Source: CALIZF01 sp046292445
Lineage (GTDB): Bacteria > Pseudomonadota > Alphaproteobacteria > Rhodobacterales > Rhodobacteraceae
Direction: 5' to 3'
NCBI GenBank assembly: GCA_046292445.1
Contig: JBKBQT010000068.1
Coordinates: 1 to 7,836, forward strand
Length of the DNA stretch: 7,836 bases
Below, piece by piece: positions 1 through 6,526 of this stretch; the stretch's first letter is position 1, and each line of letters starts with the position of its first letter. The position numbers and the translations under genes are program-made. Below the pieces are notes generated by a model. It worked only from the letters and a program-made list of their open reading frames with translations, did no database searches and was not told where the DNA came from.

Positions 1-1
1 G

Positions 2-415
2 GGGCGCGCGCGCCACATCGCGCGCGCGCGTATCGCTGCCTGCATCGACACCTCGAGCTCGATCGACGACGCGACCCTTGCGCTCTTCGCCGCGCAGATC
101 GCCGGGATCGGGCGTCGGACGGGGGCCGAAGTGCATGTCATCGCCTTCGACACCGCCGTGACCGGGCAGAGCGTGATGGACGGCACCCGTTGGGAGGCGG
201 CGATCGCCCGCCTGCCTTTTGCCCGCGGCGGCGGCACCGACCTTGCCCCGCCGCTCGCCGCCGCCGCCGCGCTCGCCCCCTCGGCCATCGTGGTGCTGAC
301 CGATCTCGACGCCCCCGCTCCCCCGCCGCCCGGACGGATCCCGGTGATCTGGGCCGTGCCGAAGGTCGCGCCCCCGCCGGCGCCGTTCGGGCGCCTGCTC
401 TGCCTCGGTCGCTAG
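2..415 (+). CDS. VWA-like (DUF2201) domain protein, C-terminal part, 5' end outside window
   Basis: The frame is open from base 2, so the start lies upstream; 137 residues are visible, ending in TAG. They look like the C-terminal VWA-like domain of DUF2201 proteins, whose N-terminal part resembles a metallopeptidase. A MIDAS-like DTSSS lies at visible residues 16-20, GGGTD at 76-80 (threonine and aspartate at 79-80), and LTDLD at 99-103. The tail, with IPVIWAV and then PAPFGRLLCL, matches the usual end of the family. Such proteins are often encoded beside a MoxR-type AAA+ ATPase and are thought to work with it as a chaperone-like or metal-insertion pair. No such ATPase is visible here; it could lie upstream. 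A metal-dependent binding role is inferred from the MIDAS motif. Family assignment is fairly sure; the cellular role is unknown. Confidence 0.8.
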   Translation, partial: GRARHIARARIAACIDTSSSIDDATLALFAAQIAGIGRRTGAEVHVIAFDTAVTGQSVMDGTRWEAAIARLPFARGGGTDLAPPLAAAAALAPSAIVVLTDLDAPAPPPPGRIPVIWAVPKVAPPPAPFGRLLCLGR

Positions 416-451
416 CTGGCCGACGGTAGCGCGGGATGGCGGGTTCGGGAG

Positions 452-588
452 CCTCCGGCGGGGATATTTGGGCCAGCCTGAAGGGTGTGCGGCGGTGCGG
501 GTGCCCGGCGGCGCAAGGGTCCCGCAAGGCCGGCATGCCTATGCGCCGTCCCCCGGACTTCAGGCTGGCCCAAATATCCTCGGGGGGG
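452..588. repeat. Long inverted repeat between convergent genes (22-base perfect arms)
   Basis: Bases 462-483 (beginning GGATATTTGGGCCAGCC) are the exact reverse complement of 558-579. Pairing continues outward with a few mismatches to about 452/588, where CCTCC faces a run of G. The spacer is 74 bases and has no convincing gene. The arms are AT-richer in the ATATTT core than anything nearby. The CCTCCGGCGGGGATATTT style resembles a repeat I remember from many Rhodobacteraceae intergenic regions, often after stop codons; this is memory, not a search. Its position between two converging genes suggests a bidirectional transcription end or mRNA-stabilising element, or a small palindromic mobile repeat. 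Confidence 0.8.
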
Positions 589-604
589 TGAATGGCCGCA
601 GGCC

Positions 605-630
605 AGAGGGGGGCGGAAGGCCCCCCTTTT
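605..630 (+). terminator. Rho-independent-type terminator for the DUF2201 transcript
   Basis: The segment AGGGGGGC (607-614), loop GGAAG, then GCCCCCCT (620-627) forms an 8-bp, almost all GC stem, followed directly by T residues up to 630. A G-U and an A-T pair at the base could extend it. The T run lies on the right side, so it serves rightward transcription, that is, the gene ending at 415. On the opposite strand no T run follows the stem, so it does not look like a terminator for the leftward gene. The T tract is only four long, hence moderate confidence. Confidence 0.55.
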
Positions 631-648
631 CGCCGCCCCGCGCCACCA

Positions 649-1341
649 TCAGGCGCGGGCGCGCGCGAGGGCTGCGAGACGGGCGTGGGCCGACAAGCTC
701 GCCGCATCCACCGTGACCGCGCGCAGGCCGTTGTCCTCGCTCAGGTTGATGCGGTGCAACTGGCGCGCGTCGAGGCTGCCGTCCGGGCCGGGCTCGAGCA
801 CGGCGCGGATGGTTTGCGCCTCCTCCGCCGTCAGGTCGAGCACGGCGCCGTCCTCGCCGCGCAGCGAGGCGAGCGTCAAGGGCGGCGCCGCAGCCATCAG
901 GGACTGTTCGATCACGAGGGTCAGCGATCCCGTCGCAAGCCCTCGCCCCGCCGCGATGCGTGCCGTCGCCGCGCGCATGCGCGCGCCAAGCAGGTCAAGC
1001 CCGCGCTCGGCCTCGGCCCGGTCGATCAGGGCGCGGCGTTTCGCCGGGGTCGGCACGCTGAGCACGTTCCCCTCGACCCAGAGCACGATCAGGAACATCA
1101 GCAGCGGCGCGCCCGAGATCGGCAGGGCGAGGTTCGGCCAGATGAACATCGCGACCGGGATCGGGAAAAGGACGATGGCGTAGCGCAGCATCGGGTATTC
1201 GAGCAGCGTGCGCCAGAAGATCCGGCTGCGCGCCAGTTCGCGCGGCATGACCATCCGGGCGCGGCCCATCAGCGGCCGGCCGGGCGGCCCGGTGCCGAGG
1301 GCGGCCGGGCTGAAGACCGTCCGGGGGGTGACGACGAACAT
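649..1341 (-). CDS. Hypothetical protein with two predicted membrane segments
   Basis: This 230-residue protein is of no family I recognise. An N-terminal stretch of about 50 residues rich in Arg and Pro precedes two hydrophobic segments, about residues 51-69 (MLRYAIVLFPIPVAMFIWP) and 74-90 (PISGAPLLMFLIVLWVE), separated by a short turn, so both ends probably face the same side. The remaining ~135 residues are soluble: an Arg/Glu/Ala-rich, probably helical part (about 98-132), then a mixed region with LTAEEAQTIRAVLE near 170-183 and an Ala-Arg-rich tail. Coding is supported by the two membrane segments and by a GAGG purine motif shortly before the ATG; an internal Met at residue 25 is a possible later start. 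It converges on the DUF2201 gene and diverges from the operon at 1482. No function is assigned. Confidence 0.7.
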   Translation of the reverse strand: MFVVTPRTVFSPAALGTGPPGRPLMGRARMVMPRELARSRIFWRTLLEYPMLRYAIVLFPIPVAMFIWPNLALPISGAPLLMFLIVLWVEGNVLSVPTPAKRRALIDRAEAERGLDLLGARMRAATARIAAGRGLATGSLTLVIEQSLMAAAPPLTLASLRGEDGAVLDLTAEEAQTIRAVLEPGPDGSLDARQLHRINLSEDNGLRAVTVDAASLSAHARLAALARARA

Positions 1342-1371
1342 GGCGGGCCTCGCGGTCTGGCGGCAAAGAGT

Positions 1372-1401
1372 AGCGGGCGGCGCGCCGGGGTAAAGCCCGC
1401 T
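1372..1401. promoter_or_regulatory. Short dyad in the divergent intergenic region, possible operator
   Basis: AGCGGGC at 1372-1378 is mirrored by GCCCGCT at 1395-1401, seven pairs across a 16-base spacer, in the 140-base gap between the divergent starts at 1341 and 1482. Both genes must have promoters here, but I could not find a convincing -35/-10 pair on either strand. A dyad this short and GC-rich may be chance in such DNA. A second small pattern is GGCGTTG repeated at 1424-1430 and 1437-1443. Confidence 0.25.
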
Positions 1402-1481
1402 GTCATGCAGCTGTGGGCAAGACGGCGTTGGATAGCGGCGTTGCCGGCCCCGGGCCGCGCCTGATAGACAGAGGAACCCGC

Positions 1482-2876
1482 ATGAAGGCCGCGCCGTTGA
1501 TCGTCGAGAACCGCCCCTATGCCGAGCTGCGTGTCGGCGACAGTGCCGAGCTTGTGCGGCTGGTGACGCCGGACGACCTCTTTGCCTTTGCCAATGTCTC
1601 GGGCAACCACAACCCGATGCATCTGCCGGGCCTCGACGGCGACGGCGACGGCGCGCCCGAGGCGGTGGCGCCGGGGATGTTCGTGGCCGCGCTGATCTCG
1701 GCGGTCATCGGCAACCTGCTGCCCGGGCCCGGCACGCTCTACCGGCGCCAGACGCTCGCGTTCCACGCCCGGGCGATGGCAGGGGACGAGCTGGTCGCGC
1801 GGGTCAGCGTTGTCTCGATGGAAGGCGAGGGGGCGGTCCGGCTCGCGACCGAGGTGCGGCGGATCGCCGACGACGCCTGCATCCTGTCGGGCGAGGCGGT
1901 GGTCCAGGCGCCGGCGCGCAAGCTGACCTTTGCCGACATCGAGGTGCCCGGCCTCATCGTGCAGCGCCACCGGCATTTCGACGCCCTTCTGCGCCGGGCC
2001 GAGCCGCTTGCGCCGCTGGTCACCGCCGTCGTCTGCCCGGAGGAGGCGAATGCGCTGGAGGGCGCGCTTCTGTCGGCGCGCCACACGATCATCACGCCGA
2101 TCCTGATCGGCGATCCGGCGCGCATCCATGCGGCTGCCGCCGCGCTCGGGGCCGATCTGGCGGGGATGGAGGTGATCGCGGCGCCGGGTCATGCCGCGGC
2201 GGCGCGGGCGGCGGTCGATCTGGTGCTGGCCGGGCGGGCCGGCGCGATCATGAAGGGGCATCTGCATACCGACGACCTCCTGCGCCCGATCGTGGACCGC
2301 GAGCGGGGGCTGCGCGCGGGGCGGCGGCTGACGCATGTGTTCGTGATGGACGTGCCGGGGGTGCCGCATCCGCTGCTCGTGACGGATGCGGCGATCAACA
2401 TCGCGCCCGACCTGCCCACCAAGATGGATATCGTGCAGAACGCCATCGACCTTGCCATTTCCATCGGCATCGCGGTGCCGCGGGTGGGCATCCTGTCGGC
2501 GGTCGAGACGGTGAACCCCGCGATCCCGTCGTCGATCGATGCCGCGCTTTTGTCGAAGATGGCCGAGCGGGGGCAGATCACCGGCGGGCTGGTGGACGGG
2601 CCGCTTGCCATGGACAATGCGGTGGACATGGGCGCGGCGCGGGCCAAGGGCCTGCGCTCCGAGGTGGCCGGGCGGGCCGAGGTGCTGGTGGTGCCGGGGA
2701 TCGACGCGGGCAACATGCTGGCCAAGCAGCTGAGCTACATCAGCCATGCCGAGGGCGCCGGGATCGTGCTGGGCGCGCGGGTGCCGGTCATCCTCAACTC
2801 GCGGTCCGACAGCGCGATGGCGCGGCTTGCCTCGGCCGCGATCGCCGCGATCCACCGCGCGCGGGTGGGCGGATGA
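1482..2876 (+). CDS. Bifunctional enoyl-CoA hydratase (MaoC-type) / phosphate acyltransferase
   Basis: This 464-residue protein has two domains, normal for this fused family. Residues about 8-145 form a MaoC/(R)-specific hydratase hot-dog domain, with SGNHNPMH at 40-47 and LPGPGTLYRRQ at 80-90. Residues about 165-464 form a PTA/PTB-type phosphate acyltransferase, with THVFVMDVPGVPHPLLVTDAAI near 284-305, GGLVDGPLAMDNAV at 368-381 and VVPGIDAGNMLAKQL at 403-417. The second half should interconvert acyl-CoA and acyl phosphate (acetyl or a slightly longer acyl), working with the kinase encoded next. The first half would hydrate enoyl-CoA to (R)-3-hydroxyacyl-CoA, but the usual catalytic Asp of the D-x-N-P-x-H motif is Asn42 here, while His47 is kept, so activity is uncertain. 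The ATG at 1482 is chosen because GAGGAA (1471-1476) precedes it; an upstream in-frame ATG at 1413 lacks a site and would add 23 non-conserved residues. It is cytoplasmic and the first gene of the operon. Confidence 0.9.
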   Translation: MKAAPLIVENRPYAELRVGDSAELVRLVTPDDLFAFANVSGNHNPMHLPGLDGDGDGAPEAVAPGMFVAALISAVIGNLLPGPGTLYRRQTLAFHARAMAGDELVARVSVVSMEGEGAVRLATEVRRIADDACILSGEAVVQAPARKLTFADIEVPGLIVQRHRHFDALLRRAEPLAPLVTAVVCPEEANALEGALLSARHTIITPILIGDPARIHAAAAALGADLAGMEVIAAPGHAAAARAAVDLVLAGRAGAIMKGHLHTDDLLRPIVDRERGLRAGRRLTHVFVMDVPGVPHPLLVTDAAINIAPDLPTKMDIVQNAIDLAISIGIAVPRVGILSAVETVNPAIPSSIDAALLSKMAERGQITGGLVDGPLAMDNAVDMGAARAKGLRSEVAGRAEVLVVPGIDAGNMLAKQLSYISHAEGAGIVLGARVPVILNSRSDSAMARLASAAIAAIHRARVGG

Positions 2877-4039
2877 CCGGGGCGATCCTCACGCTCAACG
2901 CCGGGTCGTCCTCGCTCAAGCTGGCGCTTTACGATGCGGCGACGCTCGCGCGGCTTGCCGGGGCGCATGTCGATGCCATCGGGCCGCTGGCGACGCTGCG
3001 GGTGGTGGACGCGGCCGGCGCGACGGTGGCCGAGCGCGCGGGCGGGATGGAGAGCCATGCCGGCGCGCTGGCGGTCGCGCTCGATGCGCTGGCCGGGGCG
3101 GTGCCGGACCATGCGGTGCGCGCGGTCGGGCACCGGGTGGTGCATGGCGGGCCGGACCTTGCCGCGCCCGTGCGGCTCGATGACGGGCTGATCGCGCGGC
3201 TGGAGGCCTATGAAAGCTTCGCCCCGCTGCATCAGCCGCACAACATCGCCGGCATCCGGGCGGCGCGGGCGGCGTTCCCGGATGCGGTGCAGATCGCCTG
3301 TTTCGACACCGCGTTCCACCGCGACCAGCCCTTTGTCAACGATACCTTCGCCCTGCCGCGCCGGTTCCATGCCGAAGGCGTGCGCCGTTATGGCTTTCAC
3401 GGGCTGAGCTATGACTTTGTCGCCGGCGAGATCGCGCGGCTGTCGCCGACGCTGGCGGCGGGGCGGGTGGTGATCGCGCATCTGGGCAACGGCGCGTCGA
3501 TGTGCGCGCTGCTGGGCGGCCGGTCGGTCGCGTCCACGATGGGGTTCTCGGCGCTCGACGGGCTGCCCATGGGCACGCGCTGCGGCCAGCTCGACCCGGG
3601 CGTGGTGCTGCATCTGATGCGATCGGGGATGGATGCGGATGCGATCGAGGATCTGCTCTATCGTCGGTCGGGTCTGCTGGGCCTGTCGGGGATCAGCGGC
3701 GACATGCGCACGCTCGAGGCGTCGGATGCCGCGGCGGCGCGCGAGGCGATCGACTATTTCGTCTTTCGCATCCGGCGCGAGCTCGGCGGCCTTGCCGCTG
3801 CGCTTGGCGGACTCGATGCGCTGGTGTTCACCGGGGGGATCGGCGAGAACAGCCGGCTGATCCGGCGGCGGGTCTGCGAGGGGCTGGCCTGGATCGGGAT
3901 CGACCTCGACAATGCGGCCAATGACAGCGGCGCACTGGCGATCTCGGCCGCGCTGTCGCGCACGGCGGTCCTGGTGATCCCGACGAACGAGGAAATCGTG
4001 ATCGCGCGGGCGGCGCAGCGGGTGCAGGAGGCGGCATGA
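2873..4039 (+). CDS. ackA: Acetate/propionate-family kinase
   Basis: This 388-residue protein has full length for the acetokinase family. It catalyses acetate (or propionate/butyrate) + ATP to acyl phosphate + ADP, reversibly, in the cytoplasm. Family landmarks appear in order: LTLNAGSSSLKLALYD near 6-21 (Asn9), GHRVVHGG at 86-93 (Arg88), FDTAFH at 144-149 (Asp145, expected catalytic), RRYGFHGLSYDFV at 171-183 (His176), AHLGNGAS at 202-209, MGFSALDGLPMGTRCGQLDPG at 223-243 (Arg236), SGISGD at 272-277, FTGGIGENS at 319-327 and TNEEIVIAR at 371-379. All residues expected for phosphoryl transfer seem present. The start overlaps the previous stop as ATGA (2873-2876), so translation is probably coupled; the Shine-Dalgarno sequence is weak. 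Paired with the phosphate acyltransferase it converts acid to acyl-CoA, or the reverse to make ATP. Substrate chain length cannot be read from the motifs. Confidence 0.95.
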   Translation: MTGAILTLNAGSSSLKLALYDAATLARLAGAHVDAIGPLATLRVVDAAGATVAERAGGMESHAGALAVALDALAGAVPDHAVRAVGHRVVHGGPDLAAPVRLDDGLIARLEAYESFAPLHQPHNIAGIRAARAAFPDAVQIACFDTAFHRDQPFVNDTFALPRRFHAEGVRRYGFHGLSYDFVAGEIARLSPTLAAGRVVIAHLGNGASMCALLGGRSVASTMGFSALDGLPMGTRCGQLDPGVVLHLMRSGMDADAIEDLLYRRSGLLGLSGISGDMRTLEASDAAAAREAIDYFVFRIRRELGGLAAALGGLDALVFTGGIGENSRLIRRRVCEGLAWIGIDLDNAANDSGALAISAALSRTAVLVIPTNEEIVIARAAQRVQEAA

Positions 4040-4692
4040 GAACAGCGATCAAGCCCGAGGCGGCGGCGGCGCTGATCCCCGACGGGGCGTCGGTGATGAT
4101 CGGCGGGTTCATGGCGGTGGGCACGCCGCATCGGATCATCGACGCGCTGGTGGCGCGCGGGGCGCGGGGGCTGACGCTGATCGCCAACGACACCGCCATG
4201 CCGGGCAAGGGGATCGGCAAGCTGATCTCGGCCGGCTGCGTGGTGCGGCTCATCGCGAGCCACATCGGGCTGAACCCCGAAACGCAGGCGGGCATGATCG
4301 AGGGGCGCATCGCGGTCGATCTCGTGCCGCAGGGCACGCTGGTCGAGCGCATCCGCGCCGGCGGGGTCGGTCTCGGGGGTGTGCTGACGCCCACCGGCCT
4401 CGGCACGCTGGTCGAGGACGGCAAGCGGGTGATCGAGGCCGGCGGGCGGCGCTGGCTGCTCGAGGAGCCGATCCGCGCCGATTTCGCGCTGATCGCGGCC
4501 GAGCGGGCGGACTATCTCGGCAATCTCGCCTATACGCTGACCGCCACCAACTTCAATCCGGTGATGGCGATGGCCGCCGACACCGTCATCGCCGAGCCGC
4601 AGAGCATCGTCCCGGTGGGCATGATCCCGCCCGATGCGGTGCGCACGCCCGGCGTGCTGGTGGACCACCTGATCGAGAGGGCGCATCACTGA
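4036..4692 (+). CDS. atoD: AtoD-like CoA-transferase, subunit alpha
   Basis: This 218-residue protein is close in length and sequence style to the alpha subunit of E. coli acetate CoA-/acetoacetyl-CoA transferase (AtoD, about 220). Shared stretches include MIGGFMAVGTPHRII at 21-35 (glycine-rich CoA-binding loop), LTLIANDTA near 46-54, IASHIGLNPET near 74-84, LVPQGTLVERIRAGG near 96-110, LTPTGLGTLVE near 116-126, LGNLAYTLTATNFNP near 161-175 and the C-terminal TPGVLVDHLIE. With the beta subunit it moves CoA between acetyl-CoA and a carboxylate such as acetoacetate or a short-chain fatty acid. The start overlaps the ackA stop as ATGA and has a strong AGGAGG site at 4026-4031, inside the end of ackA. 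The exact acyl acceptor is inferred only from resemblance to AtoDA. Confidence 0.92.
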   Translation: MRTAIKPEAAAALIPDGASVMIGGFMAVGTPHRIIDALVARGARGLTLIANDTAMPGKGIGKLISAGCVVRLIASHIGLNPETQAGMIEGRIAVDLVPQGTLVERIRAGGVGLGGVLTPTGLGTLVEDGKRVIEAGGRRWLLEEPIRADFALIAAERADYLGNLAYTLTATNFNPVMAMAADTVIAEPQSIVPVGMIPPDAVRTPGVLVDHLIERAHH

Positions 4693-5360
4693 TGACAGGC
4701 GCGATGGATGCCAAGGAACGGATCGCCCGCCGGGTGGCGCTGGAAATCCGGCCGGGGATGCTCGTCAACCTCGGGATCGGGCTGCCGTCGCTGGTGGCGT
4801 CGTTCGTGGCGCGGGATTCGGGCGTGTTCTTCCAGGCCGAGAACGGGGTGATCGGCCTCGGATCGCGCCCGCCCGAGGGGATGGAGGATCCCGACCTGAC
4901 CGATGCGGGCGGCGGGTTCGTCACCGCCGTGCCGGGTGCGGCGACGATCGACAGCGCGATGAGTTTCGGCATCATCCGGGGCGGGCATCTCGACCTGACG
5001 GTGCTCGGCGGGCTCGAGGTGGACGGGCAGGGGCGGCTGGCCAACTGGATGGTGCCGGGGCGCATGGTGCCCGGAATGGGCGGCGCGATGGACCTTGTCG
5101 CCGGCGCCCGCCGGGTGATCGTGGCGATGCAGCATGCCGCGCGGGGGGCGTCCAAGATCGTCCCCGCCTGCACGCTGCCCCTGACCGGCGCGCGGCCGGT
5201 GGACCTTGTCGTGACGGACATGGCGGTGCTGCGCCCGTCGCCCGAGGGGCTGGTGCTGGTCGAGCGGGCCCCGGGTTTGCCGGTTGCAGACATTCTGGCC
5301 GCGACAGCGGCGCGGCTTGTCGTGCCGGACCGGGTGCCCGAGATGTCTTTGGCGCCGTGA
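4692..5360 (+). CDS. atoA: AtoA-like CoA-transferase, subunit beta
   Basis: This 222-residue protein carries the catalytic part of the family I CoA-transferase. The key motif is QAENG at 48-52, with Glu50 in the position of the glutamate that forms the enzyme-CoA thioester. Other family stretches are VNLGIGLPSLVASFV near 25-39, DSAMSFGIIRGGHLDL, LGGLEVDGQGRLANWMVPG and VPGMGGAMDLVAGARRVIVAM. The start at 4692 shares one base with the previous stop (TGATG), with GAGAGGG at 4675-4681 upstream. A second Met at residue 5 (4704) begins MDAKERIARRVA, exactly where E. coli AtoA starts, so either start is possible; the overlap and upstream site favour 4692. It is the last gene of the tight overlapping block. 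The C-terminus is typical, and no catalytic residue is missing. Confidence 0.92.
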   Translation: MTGAMDAKERIARRVALEIRPGMLVNLGIGLPSLVASFVARDSGVFFQAENGVIGLGSRPPEGMEDPDLTDAGGGFVTAVPGAATIDSAMSFGIIRGGHLDLTVLGGLEVDGQGRLANWMVPGRMVPGMGGAMDLVAGARRVIVAMQHAARGASKIVPACTLPLTGARPVDLVVTDMAVLRPSPEGLVLVERAPGLPVADILAATAARLVVPDRVPEMSLAP

Positions 5361-5500
5361 GCGCGAGACCGGGCGCAGGACCGGCCGCAGTTCCGGGCGC
5401 GGGATTGACGGTTGACAGGGGACGGTGCGGGCGGCAACCGTGACCGGCAAGGCGGGGCTTATCCTTGCCTGTCTCAACGAAAACCTCTGGGAGGGAACCC
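5361..5500 (+). promoter_or_regulatory. Gap between CoA-transferase and TRAP genes, possible weak promoter
   Basis: This 140-base gap holds no gene. At its left is a 12-base unit in three imperfect tandem copies (5367-5402), then TTGAC twice, seven bases apart (5405-5409 and 5412-5416). TTGACA at 5412-5417 matches a -35 box, but no good -10 box follows at 16-18 bases. A weak sigma-54-like match (GG at 5455-5456, TTGC at 5465-5468, correct spacing) is also present but lacks the other consensus bases. There is no clear terminator after the CoA-transferase, so the transporter may be read from the upstream operon. Confidence 0.3.
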
Positions 5501-6475
5501 ATGCGCCTGTTTCTTGCCGCGGCCGTCGCCGCGGGTCTCGCCATTCCCGCCGCCGCCCCCGTCGCCGCGATGGACAAGACCGGCTGGCCGCGCGAGATGA
5601 CCATCGGCACCGCCAGCCAGGGCGGCACCTATTTCATCTACGGCAACGGCCTTGCAAGCTTCATCACCGAGGTGACCGGCCTGAACGCGACCGGCGAGGT
5701 GACCGGCGGGCCGGTGCAGAACGTCACGCTGGTGGAAACCGGCGATCACCTGATGGGCCTTGTCACCATGGGCCCGGCCTATGACGCCTGGATGGGCAAG
5801 TCCGAGCTTGCCCCGGGGCTCGAGCACCGGTCGATCCGCGCGCTCTTCCCGATGTATCAGACCCCGTTCCAGGTCATCGCGCTGCGCCGGTCGGGGATCA
5901 ATTCGGTGAGCGACCTGAACGGCAAGCGCGTGTCGGTCGGCCCCGCCGGCGGCACCCCCGGCACCTACTGGCCGCAGTTCATCGCCGCGCTCGGCGTGAG
6001 CGCGAACATCTCGAATGCCGGTGCCGCCGATGCGGCGGGGCAGCTTCAGGACGGGCTGATCGACGCCTTCGCCTTTGCCGCCGGCGTGCCGATCTCGGCC
6101 TTCGCGGAACTCGCGGCGAGCCAGGATGTGGTGATGTTCGGCTTCACCGATGAAGAACTGCCGAAGATCCTCGAGGCCTTTCCGGCCATGGCCCCGCTGA
6201 CAATCCCGGCGGGCACCTATGCGGGGCACGACTATGACCAGAACACGGTCGCGCTGTGGAACTTCGCCATCGCGCATGAGGACATGCCCGAAAGCCTCGC
6301 CTACGAGATCACCAAGCTCGCGATGGACAACCCCGACCGGATGAAGTCGATCCATGCGGCGGCGGCCGAAACGCTCATCGCGAACTGGGACAAGAACACC
6401 TTCATGCCCTACCATCCGGGCGCGGTGCGGTATTTCGAGGAAAAGGGGATCACCATCCCCGATGCGCTGAAGTGA
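5501..6475 (+). CDS. TAXI-family TRAP transporter substrate-binding protein
   Basis: This 324-residue protein captures a solute in the periplasm and hands it to the TRAP permease encoded downstream. A signal peptide covers residues 1-23 (short Arg-containing start, Ala-rich core, probable cleavage after VAA). The mature part opens with MTIGTASQGGTYFIYGNGLA (33-52), the hallmark of TAXI proteins, and continues with SVSDLNGKRVSVGPAGGTPG (135-154), where the binding lobe begins, and GAADAAGQLQDGLIDAFAFAAG (174-195). The end, with FMPYHPGAVRYFEEKGI at 301-317, is also typical. The ATG at 5501 follows GGGAGGGAA; a longer frame from TTG at 5465 would spoil the signal peptide and is rejected. The few TAXI proteins studied bind small carboxylates such as glutamate or 2-oxoglutarate-like acids; the ligand here is unknown. 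Transport would be driven by an ion gradient, as for TRAP systems in general. Confidence 0.93.
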   Translation: MRLFLAAAVAAGLAIPAAAPVAAMDKTGWPREMTIGTASQGGTYFIYGNGLASFITEVTGLNATGEVTGGPVQNVTLVETGDHLMGLVTMGPAYDAWMGKSELAPGLEHRSIRALFPMYQTPFQVIALRRSGINSVSDLNGKRVSVGPAGGTPGTYWPQFIAALGVSANISNAGAADAAGQLQDGLIDAFAFAAGVPISAFAELAASQDVVMFGFTDEELPKILEAFPAMAPLTIPAGTYAGHDYDQNTVALWNFAIAHEDMPESLAYEITKLAMDNPDRMKSIHAAAAETLIANWDKNTFMPYHPGAVRYFEEKGITIPDALK

Positions 6476-6492
6476 CCTGACCGGAACCGACG

Positions 6493-6519
6493 GCGCCCGC
6501 CCGGCCGACGGGCGGGCGC
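6493..6519 (+). promoter_or_regulatory. Intercistronic hairpin 1 (11-bp perfect GC stem)
   Basis: GCGCCCGCCCG (6493-6503) pairs perfectly with CGGGCGGGCGC (6509-6519) around the loop GCCGA. It begins 17 bases after the binding-protein stop and has no following T run, so it is not a standard intrinsic terminator. In transporter operons such stems commonly shield the upstream message from 3' exonucleases or cause partial termination, raising binding protein over permease. That role is inferred from position. Confidence 0.7.
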
Positions 6520-6526
6520 GCCGCGA

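Noticed and set aside
4..30. Alternating CG tracts that could favour Z-DNA
   Set aside because: They lie inside the coding frame of the DUF2201 protein as Arg-Ala codons and are short; such runs are expected at this GC content.
592..1464. 290-codon rightward open frame across the hypothetical membrane protein
   Set aside because: It is low-complexity and Arg/Gly/Ala-rich. The opposite strand gives two clean hydrophobic segments and a plausible ribosome site, so the leftward gene is preferred.
1413..1481. Upstream ATG giving 23 extra residues on the hydratase/phosphate acyltransferase
   Set aside because: There is no ribosome site before it, the added residues do not resemble the family N-terminus, and GAGGAA sits correctly before the ATG at 1482.
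1269..2855. 528-codon open frame on the minus strand opposite the hydratase/phosphate acyltransferase
   Set aside because: It has the same Arg/His/Pro/Asp-rich antisense composition and overlaps two better supported genes; no start site or domain supports it.
5454..5469. Sigma-54-type promoter before the TAXI gene
   Set aside because: Only the GG and TTGC elements with correct spacing match; the rest of the consensus is absent, so chance is likely.
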